Source: an uncultured Prevotellaceae bacterium (lineage in GTDB: Bacteria; Bacteroidota; Bacteroidia; Bacteroidales; Bacteroidaceae). Taken from it: a stretch of DNA of 64,000 nt. How positions within the stretch are numbered: the first letter of the stretch is position 1; the number at the start of each line of letters is the position of its first letter. Location: positions 4,381 to 68,380 of the forward strand of contig CALAEY010000012.1 of NCBI GenBank assembly GCA_937891085.1. Direction: 5' to 3'. A model generated the notes under the pieces. The model ran no database searches. It saw nothing but the letters and a program-made list of their open reading frames with translations, and was not told the origin of the DNA. Of this stretch, positions 55,248 through 62,796 are shown piece after piece. The position numbers and the translations under genes were made by a program.

Positions 55248-56801
55248 CTATGCTGCGAGCAGCACCATGAGTCCGCCCAGCAATACATAGAGCACAGCGT
55301 AAGGCAGTGCCTGCTTCAGGATGTCACCATCCTTGCCTTGCATATCGCAGGAAGCCGTAGCGATGGCGATGCTCTGCGGAGAGATCATCTTACCACCCGT
55401 GGCACCTGTGGTATTGGCAGCTACCAACCAGTTGGTCTCCGAACCTGGAGCATAGCCCAGCTGTCCTGCCACATTGGCCTGCAGCTTAGCAAAGAGAATG
55501 TTGCTGGAGGTATCAGAACCTGTCACGAAGGTACCGATGGCACCAATCAACGGAGCAAAGAACGGATAGAAGCTACCTGTAAGGGCAACCAGTCCTGTAG
55601 CGATGGCTGCTATCATGCCCGCATAGTTCATCACAGAGGCCAGTGAAATCAAGCTGATGATGGTGATGACGGTATTACGCAGATTCACCACGGTCTTAGC
55701 CAAGACTTTCATCAAAGTACCAAAGCTTACGCCCTGAATCAAACCACCGATCACGGCACCGAGGAAGAGCATCAAGCCAGCATTGCTGATCCAGCCGAAC
55801 TTGATGGTGGAGCCTACGATTGGCAGATGTACCACAGACACCAAGTGGCTGTTGAGGAACTTATTGATAGGTGGGCACAGAGCACCTGAGAGCAGGATGA
55901 ATATCAAGATAAACAGATAGACGCTCCAAGCACGGAAAGTCTCTGCAGCGGTATAGCTCTTCTTGTGCTCCTTCTTTTCCGCCTTCTTGGTAAACAGCTT
56001 CGCATAGATAATGATGGCAATGATGGCAGCGATACTACCAATGATGGCAGGGGTCTCTGCGCCTAAGTACTTACCACAAAGGAACTGCACGCCCAAGGAG
56101 ATAAGACCCACCCAGAGTGAAAGCAGGATGTTCTTCACCAACGCCTTCTTACTATGGTCTGTCAGCATCAGGATAATGAAAGGCAACAGCACGAAGAGCG
56201 GAGCCAGCTGGATTACGGCAAAGGAAGAAATCTCACGGATGGCTTCTGGCGTAGCCACACCACCCTCTGCCACCTCGTTGCAGAGCGTAGTCACAGGTAC
56301 ACCCACAGCGCCAAAGCCCGTGGCCACCGTATTACCTATCAAGGCCACCAAGGCACTGAACATAGGTTTGAAGCCCAAGCCTATCAGGATGGCAGCAGGA
56401 ATGGCCACAGCCGTACCAAAGCCAGCCATACCTTCCAGCAATCCGCCAAAGCCCCACACCATCATGAGCACCAAGATGCCCTTATCGTCTGTGAAGGAGG
56501 TGAACTGGTCCTTGATGACCTCTATCTGCTTGCTCTCCAGCAAGACATTGTAGCTGAAGATAGCCATCAAGATGATGATGAGAATAGGGAACACGGCCTT
56601 CAAGACACCTTCTATAAAGGCCCATCCCACGCCAGCCATCTGGAAGTTCTCTGGTGCGAAGCCCATGGCAGGTGCCACGAAAAGGGCTAATAAAACCGTA
56701 ACTATCAGGGTGATAAATGCGCTCTTATGGCCTGCCATCTTGAATCCAAGCATCAGCACGAAGAGCAATAGAATCGGAATAATTGATACAAGTGCATTCA
56801 T
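55248..56801 (-). CDS. L-lactate permease, LctP family
   Basis: A 517-residue integral membrane protein with about twelve helices. LctP hallmarks include GLLEGMAGFGTAVAIPAAIL, GNTVATGFGAVGVPVTTL, GAIGTFVTGSDTSSNILFAKLQ and the C-terminal GATGGKMISPQSIAIATAS. It imports lactate with protons and would feed the lutABC oxidase encoded 3 kb away on the same strand. It has its own promoter. Confidence 0.96.
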   Translation of the reverse strand: MNALVSIIPILLLFVLMLGFKMAGHKSAFITLIVTVLLALFVAPAMGFAPENFQMAGVGWAFIEGVLKAVFPILIIILMAIFSYNVLLESKQIEVIKDQFTSFTDDKGILVLMMVWGFGGLLEGMAGFGTAVAIPAAILIGLGFKPMFSALVALIGNTVATGFGAVGVPVTTLCNEVAEGGVATPEAIREISSFAVIQLAPLFVLLPFIILMLTDHSKKALVKNILLSLWVGLISLGVQFLCGKYLGAETPAIIGSIAAIIAIIIYAKLFTKKAEKKEHKKSYTAAETFRAWSVYLFILIFILLSGALCPPINKFLNSHLVSVVHLPIVGSTIKFGWISNAGLMLFLGAVIGGLIQGVSFGTLMKVLAKTVVNLRNTVITIISLISLASVMNYAGMIAAIATGLVALTGSFYPFFAPLIGAIGTFVTGSDTSSNILFAKLQANVAGQLGYAPGSETNWLVAANTTGATGGKMISPQSIAIATASCDMQGKDGDILKQALPYAVLYVLLGGLMVLLAA

Positions 56802-56832
56802 AGTTTCTCTTAGATTTATTGTTTAATTGGGT

Positions 56833-56840
56833 CAAAGATA
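56833..56840 (-). promoter_or_regulatory. -7 box for the lactate permease gene
   Basis: TATCTTTG on the minus strand with TTG about 20 bases upstream; 32 bases before the ATG. Confidence 0.65.
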
Positions 56841-56899
56841 AGAAAAGAAATCGGGAAACGCAACCTTTCCAGCCGTTTTTTGCTATCAAATCCGCAATA

Positions 56900-58000
56900 T
56901 CAGTAGGCTTCTTCCTCAAAGTTGAGGGTCAGCTGGCGCCACTCGCCTGGTACATAGTCATAGGCATCTATGCTATGCGCATTGGAAATGGAAAGTCCCA
57001 TGAGGCGGATGGGATGCTGGGCATAGTCCACCTCTCGCAGCAGTTGGAAGGCGATGCGCTCTATCTCTGCTGCTTCCTGTATCACCTCATCGGCTGTGAA
57101 GCTGCGGGTGATCTGCTCAAAGTCGTGAAACTTTACCTTCAAGGTCAGCGTGTAGCCTTGGAACGGGTGGCGCTGAAGTCGGCCCAGCAGCTCCTGCACC
57201 GTGCGCCTCAACTCTTCCTCTACCTGCGTAGGGTCGCAGATGTCTTCCAGCAGTGTGTGCTCGCACCCTATCGACTTGCGTATGCGGAAGGTCTGCACAG
57301 GGCGTTCGTCGATGCCTCGCGCAAAGTCGTAATACACGCTGCCTACCTTACCAAAGTACATCTGCAACTGCTGCTTCGTCAGCGTGCGGAGGTCGGCTCC
57401 GTTCTTCACGCCCAGCGCATGCATCTTCTTGGCCGTAACGGGTCCTACGCCCCAGAACTTCTCAATAGGGAGCTGGGCGATGAAGTCCAAGGCCCTCGAT
57501 GGATGGATGGTACAGAGGCCGTCGGGCTTTCGATAGTCGGAGGCTATCTTGGCCAAGAACTTATTATAGGATACCCCTGCAGAAGCCACCAAGTGGAGGC
57601 GTTCACGCACCTTCTGCTTGATTTCCTTGGCGATGGTCACAGCCAAGGGGATGCCTGGCTTATTCTCCGTGACATCCAGAAAAGCTTCATCGATGGAGAT
57701 GGGTTCTATCTCATCGGTATATTCTCTAAAGATCTCCATAATCTGGTCGGACACAGCCTTATAGACGGACATGTGGCCTGGGATGATGAGCAGGTGCGGA
57801 CAGAGTTTCTTGGCTTTCACCACCGACATGGCAGAGTGCACGCCATACTTACGCGCCTCATAGCTGGCAGTGGCCACCACGCCACGTGGGCCGTCATAGC
57901 CCACAGCAATGGCCTTGCCACGCAGCTCTGGATGGTCGCGCTGCTCCACTGCCGCAAAGAAGGCATCCATGTCGATATGTATGATTTTACGCTCTGCCAT
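56900..58000 (-). CDS. dinB: DNA polymerase IV (Y-family)
   Basis: Error-prone translesion polymerase. Catalytic carboxylates lie in HIDMDAFFAAVEQRD (near residue 8) and SIDEAFLDVT (near 103); RKYGVHSAM, KFLAKIASDYRKPDG and the little-finger region complete the fold. 366 residues. Divergent from fur across a 67-base intergenic region. No LexA-type box was recognised there. Confidence 0.96.
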   Translation of the reverse strand: MAERKIIHIDMDAFFAAVEQRDHPELRGKAIAVGYDGPRGVVATASYEARKYGVHSAMSVVKAKKLCPHLLIIPGHMSVYKAVSDQIMEIFREYTDEIEPISIDEAFLDVTENKPGIPLAVTIAKEIKQKVRERLHLVASAGVSYNKFLAKIASDYRKPDGLCTIHPSRALDFIAQLPIEKFWGVGPVTAKKMHALGVKNGADLRTLTKQQLQMYFGKVGSVYYDFARGIDERPVQTFRIRKSIGCEHTLLEDICDPTQVEEELRRTVQELLGRLQRHPFQGYTLTLKVKFHDFEQITRSFTADEVIQEAAEIERIAFQLLREVDYAQHPIRLMGLSISNAHSIDAYDYVPGEWRQLTLNFEEEAY

Positions 58001-58054
58001 AGATGATTTATCTGCAAAAGTAAGTAAAAGTTATGAAAGCTGAATAAAAAAGGC

Positions 58055-58062
58055 TAACTTTG
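58055..58062 (+). promoter_or_regulatory. -7 box for fur
   Basis: TAACTTTG only 5 bases before the fur ATG, so the message is nearly leaderless. Confidence 0.55.
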
Positions 58063-58067
58063 CGCCC

Positions 58068-58502
58068 ATGAATACCACAGAATTAGAAGCATTGCTCACC
58101 AAGCGGCAGGTACAGCCCACCGCCATCCGCCTGCTGGTGCTGAAAGCCTTGTCGGAAGCAGGGCGCTCCTTGTCGTTGCTCGACCTTGAGACCATGCTTG
58201 ATACGGTGGATAAGTCCACCATCTTCCGCACCCTCACCCTCTTTCACGCCCATCGCGTGGTGCATGGCATCGACGACGGAACGGGCTCGTTCAAATATGC
58301 CCTCTGCGATGCCGACTGCAATTGTGAGTTGGATGGGGAGCATACGCACTTCCACTGCATAGAGTGCAATCGGACGTTCTGCTTCAAGAACATCCCCACC
58401 CCACTGGTGAATCTGCCTGCTGGCTTCGAGCTAAGGAGTGTGAACTATGTGGTGACGGGGGTTTGTGCCGACTGTGCCTCTAAGCATCACACCAACTCGT
58501 AG
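58068..58502 (+). CDS. Fur-family transcriptional regulator
   Basis: A 144-residue metal-responsive regulator. The winged helix covers about residues 1-80 (TAIRLLVLKALSEAGRSLSL, then KSTIFRTLTLFHAHRVVH). The dimerisation domain has a histidine cluster (GEHTHFHCIECNRTFC) and a second CADCASKHH cysteine pair, forming the structural zinc site. Fur, Zur or PerR specificity cannot be decided. Its end overlaps the convergent kinase gene by 16 bases. Confidence 0.9.
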   Translation: MNTTELEALLTKRQVQPTAIRLLVLKALSEAGRSLSLLDLETMLDTVDKSTIFRTLTLFHAHRVVHGIDDGTGSFKYALCDADCNCELDGEHTHFHCIECNRTFCFKNIPTPLVNLPAGFELRSVNYVVTGVCADCASKHHTNS

Positions 58503-59365
58503 GTACATACCTGTATAGGGGTCTCCAAATTGCGCAGCACCTTCTCCAGCATGATGCCTTCCAGATTGTTGTAGTCGTAGCCGAAGGTGGCACGTATGCC
58601 CTGCAAGATGAACTGCGTGGCACGGTCTATGGCCACTGGCAGACTATCTCCCTGCATCAGCGAACCAGTGATCACGCTGGTGAAGGAGTCGCCCGTGCCA
58701 GGATAGTGGGCAGGGAGGAACGGACAGGTCACCTTCCAATAGCGTCTGTCGATACTGTTATAGGCATAGACGGAGGTCTGGTGTGGATCACCCTCAACAG
58801 GCACGCTGGTCACTATCACGATCTCAGGACCAGCCTCTGCCAAGGTGCGCAGGTAGGCCTTCAGATCCTTATCCTCTATGGCACCAGCACGATAAGGCTC
58901 CCCTAAAAGCAGGAACATCTCCGTGATATTGGGGGTGATCACATTGGCATGCTTGATGAGCTCACGCATCTCTTCCACCATCTGAGTGGTCATACCTTTA
59001 TATAATGTGCCATTGTCGCCCAGCACAGGATCCACCACCACCAAGTCGTCCTCATGGCGAAACTCGTGCAGAAGATCCTTCACCACCTGCACCTGCTGCG
59101 GAGAGCCCAGATAGCCTGTATAGAAGGCATGAAAGCGCAGCTGCTGCTTACGCCAGTTGGCTATGATACGCTTCATCTCCTCCGTCAGATCGAGGAAGGT
59201 GTAGTCAGGGAACTGTGTATGACAAGAGAGCAGGGCGGTGGGCAGCGGACACACTTGCAGCCCCATGTTGGTGAGGATGGGCACTACGGCCATGAGCGAG
59301 AGGCGCCCTATGCAAGAGAGGTCGTGCACGGCCACGATGCGTTTCTGCTGGTTCTGGATAATCAT
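58487..59365 (-). CDS. Pyridoxal/pyridoxamine kinase-like protein
   Basis: PfkB-superfamily kinase of 292 residues that probably phosphorylates B6 vitamers. Motifs include VAVHDLSCIGRLSLMAVVPI, VVDPVLGDNGTLYKGM and the anion-hole/catalytic PGTGDSFTSVITGSLMQGD. The start is the ATG at 59365 (MIIQNQQKR); the reading frame continues open upstream to 60259 only as antisense of the next gene and is not coding. Confidence 0.9.
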   Translation of the reverse strand: MIIQNQQKRIVAVHDLSCIGRLSLMAVVPILTNMGLQVCPLPTALLSCHTQFPDYTFLDLTEEMKRIIANWRKQQLRFHAFYTGYLGSPQQVQVVKDLLHEFRHEDDLVVVDPVLGDNGTLYKGMTTQMVEEMRELIKHANVITPNITEMFLLLGEPYRAGAIEDKDLKAYLRTLAEAGPEIVIVTSVPVEGDPHQTSVYAYNSIDRRYWKVTCPFLPAHYPGTGDSFTSVITGSLMQGDSLPVAIDRATQFILQGIRATFGYDYNNLEGIMLEKVLRNLETPIQVCTYELV

Positions 59366-59446
59366 AAACGTAAGTCTGTCTAAAAAGTTCGCTGCAAAAA
59401 TAATAAATAATATTCCCTTTTTGCGTAATCGTATGTGATTTTTACG

Positions 59447-59454
59447 TAACTTTG
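59447..59454 (+). promoter_or_regulatory. -7 box for the DUF1080 gene
   Basis: TAACTTTG with TTTTTG about 23 bases upstream; about 74 bases before the ATG at 59528. Confidence 0.5.
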
Positions 59455-59527
59455 TTTTTGCAATCTGCATTTTTTGCCTTGGCACGTGCAGTAAAACGAA
59501 ATTATTCACATTATAATTATAGCAACT

Positions 59528-60313
59528 ATGAGAACAAAAGTTATGAAAAGAACACTGGTAGCCCTGATGGCTTGCACTGCACTCAGCCTCAGCGCTCAAG
59601 AACAGAAGCAGTATCCAGAGCAGGAAACCATGCGTCCTGGTATGTCTGAGTATTGGACACCACAGCCTAAGATCGTCACTCCTGGCGACCCTGTGACACA
59701 CAGCGCACCTTCTGATGCTATCGTACTCTTCGACGGTAAGGACCTCTCTGCTTGGCAGAATACCAAGGGTGAGGCTGCTGGATGGGATGTGCATGACGGC
59801 ATCATGACGGTGAACAAGAAGGCTGGCGACATCATGACGAAGGAGAGCTTTGGCAGCTTCCAGCTGCACATCGAGTGGTGCGTGCCAGAGATGGATGCCC
59901 AGTTCACCAGCCAGAGCCGTGGCAACAGCGGTGTGTATCTGCAGAACATGTACGAGATACAGATTCTGGACAACTACAACAATGAGACCTACGTGAACGG
60001 TCAGGCTGGTTCTATCTACAAGCAGACCCCTCCATTGGCCAACGCCATGCGCAAGCCGGGTGAGTGGAACGTGTATGACATCATCTACACAGCGCCTGTG
60101 TTCAAGGCAGACGGCACCTACCTCTATCGTCCACGCGTGACGGTGATCCAGAACGGCATCGTGCTGCAGAACAATACGGAGATCCTGGGTACCACGGAGT
60201 ACATCGGCTTCCCTAAGGTAAAGGTACACGGTGATGGCCCTATCCTGCTGCAGAGCCATGGCGATCCAAGTCCGGGCATCAGCTTCCGCAATATCTGGAT
60301 CCGCCGCATGTAA
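59528..60313 (+). CDS. DUF1080 (3-keto-disaccharide hydrolase-like) protein
   Basis: Exported 261-residue protein with a signal peptide (residues about 6-23, ending LSLSAQE). A single DUF1080/3-keto-disaccharide hydrolase domain with a concanavalin-like fold spans about 65-261: VLFDGKDLSAWQNTKGEAAG, FQLHIEWCVPE, GNSGVYLQNMYEIQILDNYN and a closing GPILLQSHGDPS. Family members act on glycans, some on 3-keto sugars. Substrate is unknown. An ATG at codon 6 is an alternative start. Confidence 0.9.
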   Translation: MRTKVMKRTLVALMACTALSLSAQEQKQYPEQETMRPGMSEYWTPQPKIVTPGDPVTHSAPSDAIVLFDGKDLSAWQNTKGEAAGWDVHDGIMTVNKKAGDIMTKESFGSFQLHIEWCVPEMDAQFTSQSRGNSGVYLQNMYEIQILDNYNNETYVNGQAGSIYKQTPPLANAMRKPGEWNVYDIIYTAPVFKADGTYLYRPRVTVIQNGIVLQNNTEILGTTEYIGFPKVKVHGDGPILLQSHGDPSPGISFRNIWIRRM

Positions 60314-60442
60314 GCATTGGACTCATTCTTTGAAAAACTGTCCTATTGTTTAGATTGAAGGAGAATAAAGCCAAAAACGTTTTGAAATATTGTTCAATAT
60401 CTGTTACTTTGCGTCAAAATTAATTTTAAACATAAAACAATT

Positions 60443-60820
60443 ATGAAGAAGTTTGCATTAGTATTTATGAGCATGTTCCTGATGCTTTTAGGAACTGCCA
60501 ATGTAGCCAAGGCCGAAGTTAATGAACCAAAAGATTTCGTAGGTAAGTGGACTGCCACTATCGTAGGTCTGCCAGACGGTGACATCACCATGAACGTGGA
60601 GATCAAGCTCGACGGCGACAAGTTGGTAGGCACCTATTCTGCCGAAGGTTTAGGCTCCGCAGAGTTCGACCAGATTGTTGCAAAGAACAACTTGGCCACT
60701 TTCTACTTCAACGCCAGCGGCTACGACGTATCCATGACTTTCGAACTGAAAGATGCCAACACGGGCATCGGCGACATGATGGAAATGTTCGATGTGAAAT
60801 GGAAACGTGTTCAAGAGTAA
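60443..60820 (+). CDS. Small exported lipocalin-like protein
   Basis: A 125-residue exported protein: signal peptide to about residue 24 (NVAKAEV), then about eight alternating beta-strands (FVGKWTATIVGLPDGDITMN, KLVGTYSAEGLGSAEFDQI) as in lipocalin-like domains. I do not recognise a named family. It has its own terminator. A ligand-binding role is possible. Confidence 0.78.
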   Translation: MKKFALVFMSMFLMLLGTANVAKAEVNEPKDFVGKWTATIVGLPDGDITMNVEIKLDGDKLVGTYSAEGLGSAEFDQIVAKNNLATFYFNASGYDVSMTFELKDANTGIGDMMEMFDVKWKRVQE

Positions 60821-60844
60821 AACGGATCACCTATCCATAAAGTG

Positions 60845-60870
60845 AAAGCTCCTTGCATGCAAGGGGCTTT
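60845..60870 (+). terminator. Terminator after the lipocalin-like gene
   Basis: AAAGCTCCTTGC pairs with GCAAGGGGCTTT (12 pairs, one G-U), followed by TTCTTTTT. Confidence 0.85.
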
Positions 60871-60926
60871 TCTTTTTGCTATTTATGAAAAAAGACTTAT
60901 CTTTACGGCACTAATAGCAACTGCTT

Positions 60927-62726
60927 ATGAAAGAACCACTGAACAGCCAGCGAGTACGCCATCTGGCACCAGAGAACGACCCGCTCAAGATAGGCATGGG
61001 ATGGACCATCGAAGACCTGGACAAGCCACAGGTCTTGGTAGAAAGCACGTTTGGCGACTCCCACCCAGGCAGTGCCCACCTGCTGGGCTTGGTAGAGCAG
61101 GCCATGCAGGGCATCCGTGACGCAGGAGGAAAGGGCGCACGCTACTTCGTGACTGACATCTGCGATGGCATTGCCCAGGGGCATGACGGCATCAACTACT
61201 CCCTGCCCCATCGTGACATGATAGCCAATATGATAGAGATTCATGGGCGCAGCACGGGCTTCGACGGTGGGGTGTTCATCGCCAGTTGCGACAAGTCGGT
61301 ACCTGCCAACCTCATGGGACTCTGCCGCTTAGACATGCCCTCTATCGTCATCACAGGCGGGGTGATGGATGCGGGGCCCGACCTCCTCACACTGGAGCAG
61401 ATAGGAGCCTACTCTGCCATGTGCCAGCGAGGAGAGATTACAGAGGAGAAACTCACTTATTATAAGCAGCACGCCTGTCCGTCGTGCGGAGCCTGCTCCT
61501 TCATGGGCACGGCTTCCACCATGCAGATCATGGCAGAGGCGCTAGGCCTCATGCTGCCAGGCTCTGCCCTGATGCCCGCCACCAGTGCCGACCTTCAGAC
61601 CAAGGCCTACGAGGCAGGCAAGCAGACACTCTGGCTCATCGAGAAGGGCATCAAAGCCAGCGACATCGTCACCATGGAGGCCATAGAGAATGCCATCATG
61701 GTGCACGCTGCCATCTCTGGCTCCACCAACTCCCTGCTCCATCTGCCCGCCATGGCACATGAGTTGGGCATTGAGATAGACGCAGACACCTTCGACCGCA
61801 TGCATCGAGGGGCGCACTATCTGCTCGACATCCGTCCCGCTGGGCGTTGGCCAGCGCAGTTCTTCTACTATGCGGGGGGTGTCCCAGCCGTGATGGAAGA
61901 AATCAAGTCCATGCTGCACCTCGATGCACTTACCGTCACAGGCAAGACCGTCGGAGAGAACCTTGCAGCCCTGAAAGCCGAAGGGTTCTATGAGCATTGC
62001 GAAGCCTATCTCCAGCCTTGGGGCTTGAAGCGCACGGATGTCATACGCCCCTTCGACCACCCTATTGGCTCCGATGGCACGGTGGCCATACTGAAGGGCA
62101 ACTTAGCTCCCGATGGCTCTGTGGTGAAGCACTCAGCCGTGCCCAGGGAGATGTTCCAAGCCGTGCTCCGCGCCCGTCCGTTCGACAGTGAGGAAGAGGC
62201 CATCCGTGCGGTGCTCACCCATCAGATAAAGCCTGGCGATGCCGTGATCATCCGCTATGAGGGGCCTAAGGGCTCAGGCATGCCAGAGATGTTCTATACC
62301 ACAGAAGCCATCTCCTCTGATGCAGAACTGGGCAAGAGCATCGCCCTCATCACAGACGGACGCTTCTCTGGTGCCTCCAAAGGTCCAGCCATAGGCCATG
62401 TATCTCCAGAGGCAGCAGAGGGTGGCCCCATCGCCTTGGTAGAAGAAGACGACCTGATAGAGATAAATATCCCCGCCCGTCGTCTCGAAGTGGTGGGCAT
62501 CAGCGGAAAGCGCCTGCCTACGGAGGAAGTGAATCGCATCCTCGCTGAGCGTCGCGCTAAGTGGCAGCCCCGCCCTTTGAAATACAAAAATGGTGTGCTG
62601 CGTCTCTTTGCAGAGCACGCCGTATCACCCATCAAAGGCGGCTATATGGCGACAGAGGCGCCTGAGGCGCCTGAGGCAAATATGCAAATATGCAAAAATG
62701 CAAAAATTAAATTATTAAACTATTAA
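60927..62726 (+). CDS. IlvD/Edd-family dehydratase
   Basis: Iron-sulfur dehydratase of 599 residues. Motifs are DICDGIAQGHDGINYSLPHR (metal site), ASCDKSVPANLMG (Cys121), HACPSCGACSFMGTAST (Cys184/187/190) and ALITDGRFSGASKG. The position that holds a cysteine in [2Fe-2S] dihydroxyacid dehydratases is not cysteine (TFGDSHPGSAHL). It could be a dihydroxyacid dehydratase for branched-chain amino acids, but a gluconate-type permease follows 12 bases later, favouring a sugar-acid dehydratase. The last 20 or so residues (APEAPEA and onward) come from repetitive DNA and look like an extension. Confidence 0.88.
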   Translation: MKEPLNSQRVRHLAPENDPLKIGMGWTIEDLDKPQVLVESTFGDSHPGSAHLLGLVEQAMQGIRDAGGKGARYFVTDICDGIAQGHDGINYSLPHRDMIANMIEIHGRSTGFDGGVFIASCDKSVPANLMGLCRLDMPSIVITGGVMDAGPDLLTLEQIGAYSAMCQRGEITEEKLTYYKQHACPSCGACSFMGTASTMQIMAEALGLMLPGSALMPATSADLQTKAYEAGKQTLWLIEKGIKASDIVTMEAIENAIMVHAAISGSTNSLLHLPAMAHELGIEIDADTFDRMHRGAHYLLDIRPAGRWPAQFFYYAGGVPAVMEEIKSMLHLDALTVTGKTVGENLAALKAEGFYEHCEAYLQPWGLKRTDVIRPFDHPIGSDGTVAILKGNLAPDGSVVKHSAVPREMFQAVLRARPFDSEEEAIRAVLTHQIKPGDAVIIRYEGPKGSGMPEMFYTTEAISSDAELGKSIALITDGRFSGASKGPAIGHVSPEAAEGGPIALVEEDDLIEINIPARRLEVVGISGKRLPTEEVNRILAERRAKWQPRPLKYKNGVLRLFAEHAVSPIKGGYMATEAPEAPEANMQICKNAKIKLLNY

Positions 62727-62796
62727 ATATTATATACTATGAATCTTTGCATCCTTGCATCTTTGCATCTTTGCATAGCCACATTGCCCAATGTGG
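62655..62796. repeat. Repeat cluster spanning the ilvD-like/gntP junction
   Basis: Three units adjoin. GAGGCGCCT is repeated 2.6 times at 62655-62677. Three 8-mers ATGCAAAT/ATGCAAAA/ATGCAAAA (62682-62705) face four 8-mers CTTTGCAT/CCTTGCAT/CTTTGCAT/CTTTGCAT (62745-62776) in inverted orientation, 39 bases apart. CCACATTG-CC-CAATGTGG (62779-62796) is a near-contiguous palindrome. The repeats are translated at the end of the dehydratase and the start of the permease; as RNA the 8-mers form one long hairpin. Confidence 0.85.

Noticed and set aside
56819..58006. 395-codon plus-strand open frame opposite dinB
   Set aside because: Antisense of DNA polymerase IV, whose motifs are intact on the minus strand.
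59366..60259. Upstream extension of the pyridoxal kinase frame to 590 codons
   Set aside because: The extra 298 codons are antisense to the DUF1080 gene and have no domain; the kinase starts normally at the ATG at 59365.
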